Origin: a bacterium
GTDB lineage: Bacteria; Pseudomonadota; Alphaproteobacteria; Acetobacterales; Acetobacteraceae
Assembly (NCBI GenBank): GCA_026224825.1
Contig: JAMFRO010000074.1
Span: 1-64,000, forward strand
DNA length: 64,000 nt
Reading direction: 5' to 3'
Positions 17,845 to 27,372 of the stretch are shown here, in pieces. Below the pieces are notes generated by a model. The model saw only the letters and a list, made by a program, of their open reading frames with translations. It did not search any database and had not been told where the DNA came from. The position numbers were made by a program, and so were the translations under genes. The stretch's first letter is position 1; the number at the start of each line of letters is the position of its first letter.

Positions 17845-18122
17845 GCACGGCATCACCTGCAAAAACCGCGGCGCCACGCCGCATCGGACTGCTGGAATTC
17901 ATCCGCCGCGCCCAACGTAACCAGTTGGAGCTGCTGGGGCCGGAATTATTTACGCGCGATCTGAGCCATACGCGTATCTTCTTCCTGCACTCGTTTCTGG
18001 TGAACAAACCGGAATATATCGAGCAGGTGCTGCTGACCAACCAGCAGAACTACAACAAGGGCCAGTTCGTGCAGCGCTTGCTGAGGCCGCGCGCCGGCGC
18101 CCAATGCACGGCACCGCTATAG
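17841..18122 (+). pseudogene. Cytochrome P450, N-terminal fragment
   Basis: A 93-residue frame whose first ~80 residues match the N-terminus of bacterial class-I P450s close to CYP4/102-like fatty-acid or xenobiotic oxidases: ELFTRDLSHTRIFFLHSFLV, then NKPEYIEQVLLTNQQNYNKG and FVQRLL. After that point normal P450s continue with a G-x-G-L-L-x-x-x-G-x-x-W-x-x-x-R segment; here the frame runs into unrelated residues (RPRAGAQCTAPL) and stops. No I-helix, ExxR or heme-cysteine loop is found in the following DNA, so ~80% of the enzyme is deleted. Confidence 0.75.
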
Positions 18123-18149
18123 CTGATATTTACGTCGTGGCCCCCGTCT

Positions 18150-18166
18150 GCCGGACTTGATCCGGC
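18150..18166. repeat. Palindrome of the CGGACTTGATCCGG type
   Basis: Perfect 6-bp arms GCCGGA / TCCGGC around CTTGA, lying between the convergent P450 stub and the ATP-grasp gene. Palindromes with this core are widespread between genes in alphaproteobacteria (recalled, not checked). It may serve as a weak terminator but has no T run. Confidence 0.45.
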
Positions 18167-18193
18167 GGCTACCTCGCCCAGTGCCATTTGCTT

Positions 18194-19441
18194 TTAAAAA
18201 TGCTCGGTAGAGCGCCGGCTGAAGAATTCGATGAGACTGGAAAGCCATTGGCGGTCCGGCCACATCGGCCGAAGCATCTCCGCAAGCAAGGCCGGTTCAT
18301 CCCACGGCGCATCCTGGATAGCGGTCGCCATCCTCGGGTCGTGCTGTTTCGAGACCCACGCATTGGGAAAATAGGCAACGAGCTTTCCGGCCGGTGCATC
18401 GGACGTGACGAAAGTGGGTTCGCCCGTCAATGCGGTAATCGCGGCGCCCACCAGGTCACGCTCCTGGTCTAAGCGTAGATTGGCGAGTGGAGTGGGTCTC
18501 GGGTTCAGTTCTATAAGAAAAGCTTTGCCGGTGGCGTCGTCGATCATAAAATCGAGCCCATAAAAACCGGTGAGATTAAGCGCGGTAGCGAGCGTTTTCG
18601 CGGCAACCATGAAATCTTCACGATCAATCAGCCGTGCCATGGTGGTGGGCCTGTTTTTGCCGGCATTGGTCACGGCTTCAGCCATCGTAGCGGCTCGCAC
18701 TTCTCCGTTCCAGCAAAACATCGCGAGGTCCGCCGGGTGCCCCGCCACATGGGCCTGTGCCGTGATCTGCGGTGGCGCATGCCGCAGCCAATCGGCCAGC
18801 CAGAAGGGGTCTCGGTTTACCAGCAGCCGTTTGAGGGCAACCAGCAGACGCCAAGGGCGATTCTGTAAATTTTTGAGGACGGCGTACGCATTTTGCGGCG
18901 TTTCGACGTTGAATACGCCACTTCCGCTCGACGAGCCATCGACTTTCAGGACCCAGGGCCCAGGTATGTGATTCAGCCATTTCCCCAGCGTGGCCCGGTT
19001 GGGCAACACCGCGCTGGGCGGGATGGCGATACCCAGGTGCGCGGCCAACTCGAGGAGCCTTGGCCGTGAGGATGTGATGCAATAGCCAGAGGCAGGCCCA
19101 AGCGAGCGCTCCACAAGTTGGCGAAGCTGGTCCGACCCTATTTCCGACAGTCCGTGTAACAACCCGACGGCGCGTTCATCAACTGGAATAATCAGGTCCG
19201 GCGCGTCGGCATCGACCGCGCGTGAAATGGAACGATGCGGGAAAAACGCGTTCTGTGCCAAAGCCCTAATACCGGGTACGGCCCTTGCGGGGTGGCCTGG
19301 TGGGCAGAGAATCGAAACCTCACAGCCAGCATGAATGAGTAGTTGCGCAAACCGCGCCGTGGATGGCCACCAGCAGGTTGCTACCAACAGAATCGAAGGC
19401 GATTTTCGTTGCGGCCTTGATTTGCTCATCCAGTATTCCAC
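18194..19441 (-). CDS. ATP-grasp ligase-like protein
   Basis: A 415-residue ATP-grasp protein. The N-terminal pre-ATP-grasp region resembles a Rossmann domain (SILLVATCWWPSTARFAQLL; DLIIPVDERAVGLL). The ATP-grasp core has a PWVLKVDGSSSGSGV lysine/glycine loop, and the metal-binding strand LTGFYGLDFMIDD followed by LIELNPRPTPLANL with the essential E-x-N. ATP-grasp enzymes form amide or thioester bonds through acyl-phosphates. The closest general type is carbamoyl-phosphate-synthase-like amino acid or peptide ligases, but the acceptor is unknown. The start may be GTG 19441 or ATG 19429. It is divergent from a flavoprotein gene, 208 bp apart, suggesting a shared pathway. Confidence 0.82.
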   Translation of the reverse strand: MEYWMSKSRPQRKSPSILLVATCWWPSTARFAQLLIHAGCEVSILCPPGHPARAVPGIRALAQNAFFPHRSISRAVDADAPDLIIPVDERAVGLLHGLSEIGSDQLRQLVERSLGPASGYCITSSRPRLLELAAHLGIAIPPSAVLPNRATLGKWLNHIPGPWVLKVDGSSSGSGVFNVETPQNAYAVLKNLQNRPWRLLVALKRLLVNRDPFWLADWLRHAPPQITAQAHVAGHPADLAMFCWNGEVRAATMAEAVTNAGKNRPTTMARLIDREDFMVAAKTLATALNLTGFYGLDFMIDDATGKAFLIELNPRPTPLANLRLDQERDLVGAAITALTGEPTFVTSDAPAGKLVAYFPNAWVSKQHDPRMATAIQDAPWDEPALLAEMLRPMWPDRQWLSSLIEFFSRRSTEHF

Positions 19442-19649
19442 ATCGAAATCTGTTGCCTTGCGTTTTCTGCCCCACAGGCTTGGGCAGATGGTGTATAAAA
19501 CGAACGACGGCAGATGTGACTAACGTCAGACGAGATGTCTATCTCACACAAAAACCGTAAGCTAGCGTAAACTGCTATCACACTCCTTTATTTACTCATT
19601 TCGAGTTGCATACTATACAATGTGAATATGCTGTTCAAGAAGGACGGTC

Positions 19650-20822
19650 ATGGAAGATATTGCGGTGATCGGGGCCGGACCATACGGCCTTTCAGTTGTA
19701 GCTCACTTGGCGGCAAGCAACTTGAAGTTGCGTGCTTTTGGAACGCCTATGCAGACGTGGCGTCACCAGATGCCGGCCGGCATGCGCCTGAAATCCGAAG
19801 GCTGTGCATCGACCTTATATGATCCAGGAATGAAATATCCGTTCCGCAAGTTCTGCGAGGAACGCGGCATTCACTATGCAGATTACGGTTCACCGGTTAC
19901 GCGCGAAGATTTCGCGGATTATGGAATGGAATTCGCGAAGCGTTATGCCCCAATGCTGGAGGACAGGACAGTTTCAGCGCTACGCCGTATACCGGAAGGT
20001 TTTGAACTCATAATGGCGGATGGCGGGGCCGTGAGAGCCAAACGTGTTGTCGCCGCCGTGGGCATTACTCATTACGCCTATATGCCGCCGCTCATGGCGG
20101 GGTTGCCGCGTGATCTCGTGTCGCATTCCTCCGCGCATAACGATCTTTCAGTCTTTGCCGGGAAGACCGTGGCTGTGGTGGGCGGTGGTGCCTCGGCGAC
20201 AGATTGCGCCGGTTTGCTTGCGCAAGCCGGCGCCACCACTCATCTGCTGACGCGCGGTGCACGGGTCGGGTTTCACGATCCACCGCGGCGCTGGACGTGG
20301 AAGGATCGCCTGAAGACGCCGCGCACGACGATCGGACCGGGCTGGCGCAGCGTGCTTTTGACGCGTGGCCCGGTAGCTTTTCATGCCATGCCGGCGGAAT
20401 TGCGCATTAGGGTGACGCGGCGATACCTGGGCCCGGCGGGCTGCTGGTTCATGCGAGATGCGGTGCAATCCACTGTAATGCAGCACACGAATATTACCTT
20501 AAAAACCGTTTCGGTACGATTCGATGGACGGGTTGAATTGTCTTTCGAGGAGCCGGCAGGCCGTTCGTTGGAAGCCGATCATGTAATCGCAGCAACGGGC
20601 TACCGGGTTGATTTGGCTCGGCTGCCGTTTCTGGCCCCTCAATTCCGCGAACAGATCGCGATCGATGAGACGGGGGCACCCGTGCTGTCACGTTGGTTCG
20701 AATCATCGGTCCCCGGCCTCTATTTTGTTGGCCCTTCGGCGGCGAATTCATTCGGGCCGCTACTGCGTTTTGCCTGCGGCGCCCAGTTCGCCGCGCGAAG
20801 ACTAAGCCGTCACATGCTTTGA
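19650..20822 (+). CDS. FAD/NAD(P)-dependent monooxygenase-like protein
   Basis: A 390-residue flavoprotein. It has the FAD-binding G-x-G-x-x-G in IAVIGAGPYGLSVVAHL at the N-terminus, a second NAD(P)-binding loop VAVVGGGASATDCAGLL near residue 170, and the ATGYRVD motif near residue 310. The layout matches class-B flavin monooxygenases and the ornithine/lysine N-hydroxylase-like group. These N- or S-oxygenate small molecules or amino-acid side chains. The ATG follows AAGAAGG. Its divergent ATP-grasp neighbour makes a small biosynthetic unit plausible (flavin oxidation plus ATP-driven ligation), but no product is known. Confidence 0.82.
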   Translation: MEDIAVIGAGPYGLSVVAHLAASNLKLRAFGTPMQTWRHQMPAGMRLKSEGCASTLYDPGMKYPFRKFCEERGIHYADYGSPVTREDFADYGMEFAKRYAPMLEDRTVSALRRIPEGFELIMADGGAVRAKRVVAAVGITHYAYMPPLMAGLPRDLVSHSSAHNDLSVFAGKTVAVVGGGASATDCAGLLAQAGATTHLLTRGARVGFHDPPRRWTWKDRLKTPRTTIGPGWRSVLLTRGPVAFHAMPAELRIRVTRRYLGPAGCWFMRDAVQSTVMQHTNITLKTVSVRFDGRVELSFEEPAGRSLEADHVIAATGYRVDLARLPFLAPQFREQIAIDETGAPVLSRWFESSVPGLYFVGPSAANSFGPLLRFACGAQFAARRLSRHML

Positions 20823-20859
20823 GCTGGAATTCAGAAGTATAATACCATCTGATGCTCGT

Positions 20860-22605
20860 TTAAAACAGAGCATCCTCGAAACTGTCGCTTTCGGTTTGGA
20901 TAGCGGTGGATGGTGCGGACTCCACGACGATACCCCAGCGTGCTGCGACAGTGGCCTGGATATCCCGTTCTTGCGCCATTGTGTAAATGGCGCCGAGTTC
21001 GGTGAAGACGGCGGCGAGCGGCGCCTGTATGCGGTTATCGCAAGGTTGCGCGGCGGAGGCCAAATCATTCAGTCCTTCCCCGGCATGTCCCAGGGCGTTT
21101 CCGATTTCACTATGAAACGCCAGCCCATCACGTGAATCCTTCAGGAGATTCAGTACAACCTGGCCGTTGGCCGTGAGTGCCGCGACATCCCGCTCGGTGG
21201 TTCCCGCCGCGGCAGTGATGCACTCTATCGCGGCGGAGAGTGCCGCGCCGGCGGATGCATCTCCCGCCTCCGTTGTTTTGGAGAGATCCGATGATAGGCC
21301 GGAGGCTGTCTCGATCAATGTTTTCAACGCGGCGACGCAGGCATTGGCTGTGCTTTCCAGATAGCCCGCATGTGTGCGCAACTCCGTTGCAATGATGCTG
21401 AGCGGCCGGCCCGCGTCGCCAAGCCTGGTTGATTTCAATGTCGTATTCAACGCCATGTACAGCACGTCGGATTTCATCATCTGGATCGCATCCAGACGGT
21501 CCGACAGGATGCGCGCGGCCGCGGCGGCGCGGCCCCCGGTATCCTGGGCCAAAGCATCGGCCTCTTCTATTTCCGTGGCCAGGCCAATAACTTCACCAAC
21601 ACGCTGTTGCAGCGTCCGCAGAAAGCCACCGGATGCGTTTTGTCCATAGGCGACATCCCGCAGGGACAGCAGTGAAGTGGCGTCCCGCGACAAGCCTTCC
21701 AGGCCGGTGCCGATGTGTTCGACCTCATCGTTGAAACCGAGCAATGTGGCATCCAACTGGGCGGCGAGAAGTGCCGCCAGCAGAGCCCGTATGCGCGCCG
21801 CCTCCTGCGCCGGCAGGGCAGCTTCGATGCTCGCCAGCAATGCGGCACCGGTTTGAATATGCTCGACACGCTGCCGGGTGATGTCACCGATCTGCAAAGC
21901 GACAAGCATGCGCATCACCTGCTTGCGGATTTTTTGCGCCAGCTCATTGGCATCGGCGGTCGCGGTCGCCATTTTAGTCTGATGCCCGGAGAGAAGCCCG
22001 GCGGCATCGTGCAACTGGCCTGATACTGTTTGAATCATATCCGCGCTGCCGCGCCCGAGTGTCTCCGCCCGCTGCATGGCCGTCTGCAATTCGTCTTTTA
22101 GCATGTCGAGCCCGTGTTCAAGCGCATCCACCTCGGTGCGGCCCGCTTCAACACGCTGGCACATTTCCTGGGCGAAAAGCTCGAACTCCGCATCCGCATT
22201 GGGAACCCCGCCCGCGGTTATTTTAATGCTCACCGTGAAGGCACGCATATAGGTGAGGCTCCGGCGCATATCCTCGATGCGTGATGAAAGGATGGCCCGC
22301 TGGTATTCAAGCTGGCCGATGGTGGCGCGGCGCTCGCTTTGTTTGGCGGGGAGTGCTGCCAACTGTGCGGATGCATCGTGGAGTTGCCTTGTGGTTGCGG
22401 CGATGGTGGCGGGGCTGAGGGCTTTCGCCATCTCGTCCAGCGTGGCCACCAGAGTCGCAATGCCATTGACCGCCGCCGCCAGAATTTTACCTGCGTCCAG
22501 AAATTTTGTTTCGATTACAAGGCGCGAGGCTTCCATACACTGGATCATGCCGCCGGCGCTCCGTGGCGATGTTTCAAGTACCATCATCTTCACTCCCGTT
22601 TTCAC
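20860..22605 (-). CDS. Coiled-coil protein of the chemotaxis operon
   Basis: A 581-residue, alanine/glutamine-rich helical protein without membrane segments. It carries long heptad-like stretches (residues 60-130 and 170-260) and the motif [14 protein letters not shown] near residue 240, a pattern seen in soluble chemotaxis-linked phospho-signalling and CheZ-like or receptor-like proteins. It lacks the standard receptor hairpin-tip sequence, so I do not call it an MCP. As the last gene of the che operon its start overlaps the cheB stop (22602-22605). A role as a soluble sensor or output adaptor is inference. ATG 22587 is an alternative start. Confidence 0.6.
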   Translation of the reverse strand: MKTGVKMMVLETSPRSAGGMIQCMEASRLVIETKFLDAGKILAAAVNGIATLVATLDEMAKALSPATIAATTRQLHDASAQLAALPAKQSERRATIGQLEYQRAILSSRIEDMRRSLTYMRAFTVSIKITAGGVPNADAEFELFAQEMCQRVEAGRTEVDALEHGLDMLKDELQTAMQRAETLGRGSADMIQTVSGQLHDAAGLLSGHQTKMATATADANELAQKIRKQVMRMLVALQIGDITRQRVEHIQTGAALLASIEAALPAQEAARIRALLAALLAAQLDATLLGFNDEVEHIGTGLEGLSRDATSLLSLRDVAYGQNASGGFLRTLQQRVGEVIGLATEIEEADALAQDTGGRAAAAARILSDRLDAIQMMKSDVLYMALNTTLKSTRLGDAGRPLSIIATELRTHAGYLESTANACVAALKTLIETASGLSSDLSKTTEAGDASAGAALSAAIECITAAAGTTERDVAALTANGQVVLNLLKDSRDGLAFHSEIGNALGHAGEGLNDLASAAQPCDNRIQAPLAAVFTELGAIYTMAQERDIQATVAARWGIVVESAPSTAIQTESDSFEDALF

Positions 22606-23693
22606 CGGGCGGCTGCACGGCGGATCTCCTGCGCGATGTGATGCAGCGGCACGATCTTATCCACACCGCCACGCGCGATGGCTTCTTTCGGCATGCCGAA
22701 AACAATGGAGCTTGCTTCATCCTGGGCCAATGTGAGTGCCCCGGTGTTTTTCATCTCGGCCAGGCCGCGGGCACCGTCATCCCCCATGCCTGTCATGATG
22801 ATACCGACCGCATTGGCACCCACCGCGCGCGCCGCCGAACGGAACAGTACATCCACGGATGGGCGGTGCCGTGTGACCAGTGGACCATCCTTGACCGAGA
22901 CATAATAACGCGCACCGCTGCGCTCGATCATGGTATGCAGATTACCCGGGGCGATCAGCACCCGCCCACGCAGTACGGTATCGCCATCTTCGGCTTCCTT
23001 CACCGACATCTCGCATAGGCTGTCAAGCCGGCGAGCGAAGGAGGCTGTGAATTTTTCAGGCATATGCTGGACGATCACGATTCCTGGTGAATCGCTTGGC
23101 AGCGCCTCCAGCACTTCGCGCAGCGATTCCGTGCCACCAGTGGAAGCGCCGATGCAGATGACGGTCTCGGTGGTGCGCGCCATGGCGCCGGTGGTGGCCG
23201 GCGGCAGCATCGCATCCGCTGTCAGCTTCCGGCCGGCATCCTGCGCGGTGGTGCCCGCCCGATCCCGGCGGCGCCCGACCCGCGCCTGCGCAGCACCTTT
23301 GACCACTTCACATATATGCAGGCGATCCTCGGTCAGATGGTCGCTTACACCAATTCTCGGTTTTAGTATGATATCGACGGCCCCGGCTTCCAGCGCCTGA
23401 AGCAAGGTCTCGGAGCCCGCCTCTACGAGGGAAGAGCACATCACCACGGGAATCGGATGCTGCGCCATTAATTTGCGCAGGAAGGTGATGCCGTCCATGC
23501 GCGGCATCTCCACATCCAGAGTGATGACGTCGGGCACCTCATCGCGTATGCGTGCGGCCGCAACGAAAGGGTCGGAGGCGATGCCAAGCACTTCGATCTC
23601 AGGATCAGCGGCCAATACTTCGGCCAATGTCTGGCGTACCGTGGCGGAATCATCGACGATCAACACCCGCACCCGCTTTCTGCTTTGCAGCAT
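22602..23693 (-). CDS. cheB: Chemotaxis protein-glutamate methylesterase CheB
   Basis: A 363-residue two-domain enzyme. The receiver domain (1-120) has DD14-15, phospho-acceptor D60 in [13 protein letters not shown] and K111. After a linker, the methylesterase domain has catalytic S184 in [11 protein letters not shown]210 in VQHMPEKF and the aspartate in [11 protein letters not shown]. It removes methyl groups from the MCP encoded in the same operon, opposing CheR, and is activated by CheA phosphotransfer. Located between cheR (4-bp gap) and the coiled-coil gene. Confidence 0.95.
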   Translation of the reverse strand: MLQSRKRVRVLIVDDSATVRQTLAEVLAADPEIEVLGIASDPFVAAARIRDEVPDVITLDVEMPRMDGITFLRKLMAQHPIPVVMCSSLVEAGSETLLQALEAGAVDIILKPRIGVSDHLTEDRLHICEVVKGAAQARVGRRRDRAGTTAQDAGRKLTADAMLPPATTGAMARTTETVICIGASTGGTESLREVLEALPSDSPGIVIVQHMPEKFTASFARRLDSLCEMSVKEAEDGDTVLRGRVLIAPGNLHTMIERSGARYYVSVKDGPLVTRHRPSVDVLFRSAARAVGANAVGIIMTGMGDDGARGLAEMKNTGALTLAQDEASSIVFGMPKEAIARGGVDKIVPLHHIAQEIRRAAAR

Positions 23694-23697
23694 CCCG

Positions 23698-24558
23698 TCA
23701 TACCCTCCGAAAAACGGTACTCATCACCTGCACCACGGGCAAGCCCTCGCCCGCGCCGGTTTCTGAATGGCCGAGGATAAGATAGCCGCCCGGCCGCAGA
23801 TGATCGCACAGCCGGGTTAAGACATTGTTTTGTGCCTGCCTGTCGAAATAGATCAGTATGTTGCGGCAGAAGATGCAGTCCAGATCGCGGCTGACCGGAT
23901 AATGTTCGTCCATCAGATTGAGATGGCCCCAGCCGATCCTGGCGCGCAGTTGCGGCACGATGCGGACCAGATCCAGCCCCGGATCGCGTGACTGCAGGAG
24001 AAAGCGTGAGCACATATCGGGCGGCACAGGGTCCATCATAGCTCTGGGATACTGCCCGGCCACGCCGACCTTGAGAACTTCGGTCGAGATATCCGTCGCG
24101 ATAATGGAATAATCTGGCCCGCGGTTTTGCTGACGGAATGCTTCGAGCACCATGGCGATGGTATAGGCCTCGGCGCCGATGGAGGCGGCGGCGCTCCAGA
24201 TTTTGATCTCACGCCGTCCCGTGCGTACCAGTGCCGGCAGGAAACTGTCGCGCAGAAAATCGAAATGCGCGGGCTCGCGGAAAAAATCCGTCTTATTGGT
24301 CGAGACCGCGTTGATCAGATGCACCAGCTCATACTCAAGGCCGTCATCCTTGAAGAGATAATCACAATATTCATCAAGATGACGCAGCTCAAGAACGGCG
24401 AGACGAGCGCGCAGCCGGACCGCGAGCATGGTACGTTTTGCCGGCGGCATCTTAATGCCGCTGTATTGATGGATCAGCCTGGCCAGCCGGTCGAAATTGC
24501 GCGCGCTGAAATGTTCGGGGGCGGCGTCTGTTAAAACGGCCAAGGATGAGTCGCTCAC
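23698..24558 (-). CDS. cheR: Chemotaxis receptor methyltransferase CheR
   Basis: A 286-residue SAM-dependent methyltransferase with an N-terminal helical CheR domain ([14 protein letters not shown]...[15 protein letters not shown]) and a catalytic domain with [14 protein letters not shown], the CRNILIYFD motif and [13 protein letters not shown]. It methylates MCP glutamates. The usual SAM loop C-S-x-G-E-E-P-Y-[ST] reads ASIGAEAYT, so the first glutamate is replaced. I place the start at GTG 24558, one base after the cheW stop; a longer frame from 24585 would overlap cheW by 26 bp. Confidence 0.92.
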   Translation of the reverse strand: MSDSSLAVLTDAAPEHFSARNFDRLARLIHQYSGIKMPPAKRTMLAVRLRARLAVLELRHLDEYCDYLFKDDGLEYELVHLINAVSTNKTDFFREPAHFDFLRDSFLPALVRTGRREIKIWSAAASIGAEAYTIAMVLEAFRQQNRGPDYSIIATDISTEVLKVGVAGQYPRAMMDPVPPDMCSRFLLQSRDPGLDLVRIVPQLRARIGWGHLNLMDEHYPVSRDLDCIFCRNILIYFDRQAQNNVLTRLCDHLRPGGYLILGHSETGAGEGLPVVQVMSTVFRRV

Positions 24559-24559
24559 G

Positions 24560-25018
24560 TCAGGTGGTGGCCAGCAGGGTCTCACTGCCTGTCAGGAGTT
24601 GCGGCAGGTCGAACAGGACGACAAACCCATCCTCGCGGCGCACGACGCCGGCAATGTAATCCGAGTGCCAGGCCACGCCGATCTCCGGCGCCCCTTCAAT
24701 CTCCTCCGCCGTAAAGCTGACAACTTCGATCACGCGGTCGGCCACGAGGCCGAGGCCGAGGAGCCGTCCGTTCACGGGAACATCCAGCACCAATATGCGT
24801 GTTGCGCCATCCGGCACGGTGGGGGCCAGGCCCAGCCTGGCGCGCAGATCGATCATGGGGGTACCGCGCCCCCGCACATCGATCAGCCCGAGCAGATAAT
24901 CGGGCCCCTCCGGTATTTTGAAGGGGGCGCGATAATCCAGTATCTCCCGCACATAGGCGACCGGCATTGCGAAAACTTCCTTCCCCAATGCCAATGTCAC
25001 GAAATCTCCGGCCTGCAT
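24560..25018 (-). CDS. cheW: Chemotaxis coupling protein CheW (second copy)
   Basis: A 152-residue CheW domain linking receptors to CheA. Typical features are FAMPVAYVREILDY at the N-terminus, GLIDVRGRGTPMIDLRARLG in the middle and VLDVPVNGRLLGLGLVADRVIEV. It lies 12 bp after the MCP stop and just before cheR, a separate copy from the one before the MCP gene; the two are quite different in sequence, so they may couple different receptors. Confidence 0.93.
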   Translation of the reverse strand: MQAGDFVTLALGKEVFAMPVAYVREILDYRAPFKIPEGPDYLLGLIDVRGRGTPMIDLRARLGLAPTVPDGATRILVLDVPVNGRLLGLGLVADRVIEVVSFTAEEIEGAPEIGVAWHSDYIAGVVRREDGFVVLFDLPQLLTGSETLLATT

Positions 25019-25030
25019 GCCGCAATCCCC

Positions 25031-26833
25031 TCAGCTATAGGCTTTGAATTGCGCGTCGCCCTCGTCGGGGCCGCCTACCGCCAGGTCGAGGGCGAAGCCG
25101 TTGCTTCCCGACGGCTGGATGGGAATGAACTTGCCTTTCGCCGGTGACGCAGACCTGGTCCGAACCGGCGCCTTGAGCACCGGCACATGCGGCCGCTTTA
25201 CCGTTTCGGACTTGCCTTTGCCCGCCTCATCGGTACGGAAATAAGAGATCGCAGCCTGCAGTTCTTCCGCCTGAGTCGATAATTCTTCCGATGTCGCGGT
25301 CATCTGCTCGGAGGCGGCGGCATTCTGCTGGGTGACCTTGTCCAGTTGCTGGATGGCCTCGTTGATCTGCGAGGCGCCGATATCCTGCTCGCGGCAGGCG
25401 GCACTGATCTCGGATACAAGCTCAGCCGTCTTGCGGATGTTGGGCACCAGGCTGGTCAGCATCTCGCCGGCCGTCCGGGCCGCTTTCACGGTCTCGCCGG
25501 ACACCGCGCCAATCTCGGTTGCGGCGATCTGGCTGCGCTCGGCCAGCTTGCGCACTTCCGAGGCGACCACGGCGAAGCCTCTTCCATGCTCGCCGGCGCG
25601 TGCTGCTTCGACCGCTGCATTCAAGGCCAGAAGATCGGTCTGGCGTGCGATCTCCTGCACGATGCTGATCTTCTCCGCGATCGTCTGCATCGCGGCCACG
25701 GCGCGGTTCACGGCCTCGCCGCTGGCTTCCGCATCCTTGGCTGACTGGCGGGAGATTTTTTCGGTCTGGGTCGCGTTGTCCGCATTTTGCTTGATGTTGG
25801 CGCTCATCTCCTCCATCGAGGCCGAGGCCTGCTCGGCCGCCGAGGCCTGCTCGGTGGCACCCTGGCTCACCTGTTCGGCCGTGGCCGAAAGCTCCTGGCT
25901 GCCCGAGGAGACATTGCCCGAGGCCTGCAGGGCATTGCCAACGACATTGCGCAAGCGCTGCGCCATGCGCTCCAGAGCCAGGCCGAGTGTGTCCTTTTCC
26001 GAGAGCGGTTTAGGCTGCACGGTCAGATCGCCATCCGCGATCTGATCCGCGATACCGGCTGTAGCCCGCAGATTAGTGCTCATGCGGTTGACCGTTTCGA
26101 TCAGGTCCTTGATCTCGTCATTGCTGTTGATCTCGACGGATTTGTTTAGATCGCCGATCGCAACGGCCTCGGCCAGAGTGACAATCTTGCTCAACCCCTT
26201 GCTGATCGACAGCGCCAGCCAGATGGCCGCGGTGAGGGCGATGAGCAGCGACCCGGCGGCGACGCCGATCAGCACGTCGCGGGTGGAGCCGTAGGTGCTG
26301 GCGGCCTGCTGCTGCTGGGCCTGCATTTCCTGTGTTGACAGCGTCACGAGATCATCGGTGATTGTACTGCTCTGGTCAGTCACCGTCTTCAACTGCCCGA
26401 CGGAGAGGGCATCCGCCTGTTGATCTTTATTGGCCAACGCCAACGTCCGCAATTGGCTGTCCAAAGGCTTCATGGTTTCCCATAATGTCCGCAATGCGGT
26501 GTATTTCGCCTGTTCCGCAGGGGAGGAACTTTGATCGCCCTGATTGAGAAGCGTCTCGAAATCCTGACGCTCCTGGGTGAGTTCGCTATCATAGGCCTGC
26601 ATCTTCACCGGATCCTCTTCGAGGATGATATCCTTTTCGGCGCGGTTGATTTCGAGCAGTTTTGCGCTGACTGCATCGGCCAGTTGGATCTTGGCAACCG
26701 GGCCGTTGATCAGCGCCGTCATCGTGCTGTTCATGGTGGCAAGACCCACCACGGCATAGCCGGCGGCGCCGGTCAGCAGCAGGATGATGAGGCCGAAGGA
26801 CAGGGCGAGCTTGAGTTTGATGGTAAAACGCAT
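25031..26833 (-). CDS. Methyl-accepting chemotaxis protein
   Basis: A 600-residue transmembrane receptor. TM1 (about 10-30, [20 protein letters not shown]), a four-helix-bundle periplasmic sensor of the 4HB_MCP type (35-185), TM2 (about 190-212), a HAMP domain (213-290) and a signalling domain with the conserved hairpin-tip region [20 protein letters not shown]. Candidate methylation sites are glutamine/glutamate pairs in the flanking helices. The C-terminus ends in a linker and short tail without a CheR-tethering pentapeptide. The sensor domain has no recognisable ligand motif. Confidence 0.93.
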   Translation of the reverse strand: MRFTIKLKLALSFGLIILLLTGAAGYAVVGLATMNSTMTALINGPVAKIQLADAVSAKLLEINRAEKDIILEEDPVKMQAYDSELTQERQDFETLLNQGDQSSSPAEQAKYTALRTLWETMKPLDSQLRTLALANKDQQADALSVGQLKTVTDQSSTITDDLVTLSTQEMQAQQQQAASTYGSTRDVLIGVAAGSLLIALTAAIWLALSISKGLSKIVTLAEAVAIGDLNKSVEINSNDEIKDLIETVNRMSTNLRATAGIADQIADGDLTVQPKPLSEKDTLGLALERMAQRLRNVVGNALQASGNVSSGSQELSATAEQVSQGATEQASAAEQASASMEEMSANIKQNADNATQTEKISRQSAKDAEASGEAVNRAVAAMQTIAEKISIVQEIARQTDLLALNAAVEAARAGEHGRGFAVVASEVRKLAERSQIAATEIGAVSGETVKAARTAGEMLTSLVPNIRKTAELVSEISAACREQDIGASQINEAIQQLDKVTQQNAAASEQMTATSEELSTQAEELQAAISYFRTDEAGKGKSETVKRPHVPVLKAPVRTRSASPAKGKFIPIQPSGSNGFALDLAVGGPDEGDAQFKAYS

Positions 26834-26865
26834 GACGTGATCTTTCAGATAAAATGATTGATAAG

Positions 26866-27360
26866 TCAGGAGAGAGCGGCCCGCCCGCGGGCGGCGAAAA
26901 TGGCGGCGAGATCGGGCAGGACGATGATGTCGTCATTGCGTTTGGCCAGGCGGCGGATGAAATCCGGCCGCCAGTGTGTCCCCAGTCGCGGCGCGGCCTC
27001 GGTCGCGGCATCGGGAATCGCCGTCACTTCGTAGACCTTGTCGGCGCGTAAACCCAGCAGCGCGGCTTCGCCGTCAATCTCGAATTCGATGACGATGACA
27101 CGGCTGTCGGCCGAGCTGCCGCTGGTTGTAAGCCCGAAGGCTAGTCTGAGATCGGCGAGGGGGATGATCCGGCCGCGGAAATTGATCACGGCATCGGCGA
27201 AAGAGGGTGCGCCCGGCACGTAGGTTTCGGGAGATCTGTCCAGCACCTCGCGCACGAGCACCGCCTCCAACGCAAAGGTTTCGCCCGCCAGATCGAAGGT
27301 CAGCACCTCCAGCCCATCATCGCCGCCCGTTGCTGAAACCGTAATCGATTGTGCCTGCAT
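26866..27360 (-). CDS. cheW: Chemotaxis coupling protein CheW (first copy)
   Basis: A 164-residue CheW-type protein with a short extra N-terminus. It has [20 protein letters not shown], the [20 protein letters not shown] core and [13 protein letters not shown]. It sits between cheA and the MCP gene, and its gap to cheA is 12 bp. With a second, divergent cheW in the operon, the array could form two kinds of coupling complexes. Confidence 0.93.
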   Translation of the reverse strand: MQAQSITVSATGGDDGLEVLTFDLAGETFALEAVLVREVLDRSPETYVPGAPSFADAVINFRGRIIPLADLRLAFGLTTSGSSADSRVIVIEFEIDGEAALLGLRADKVYEVTAIPDAATEAAPRLGTHWRPDFIRRLAKRNDDIIVLPDLAAIFAARGRAALS

Positions 27361-27372
27361 GTCCCGGCCCTT

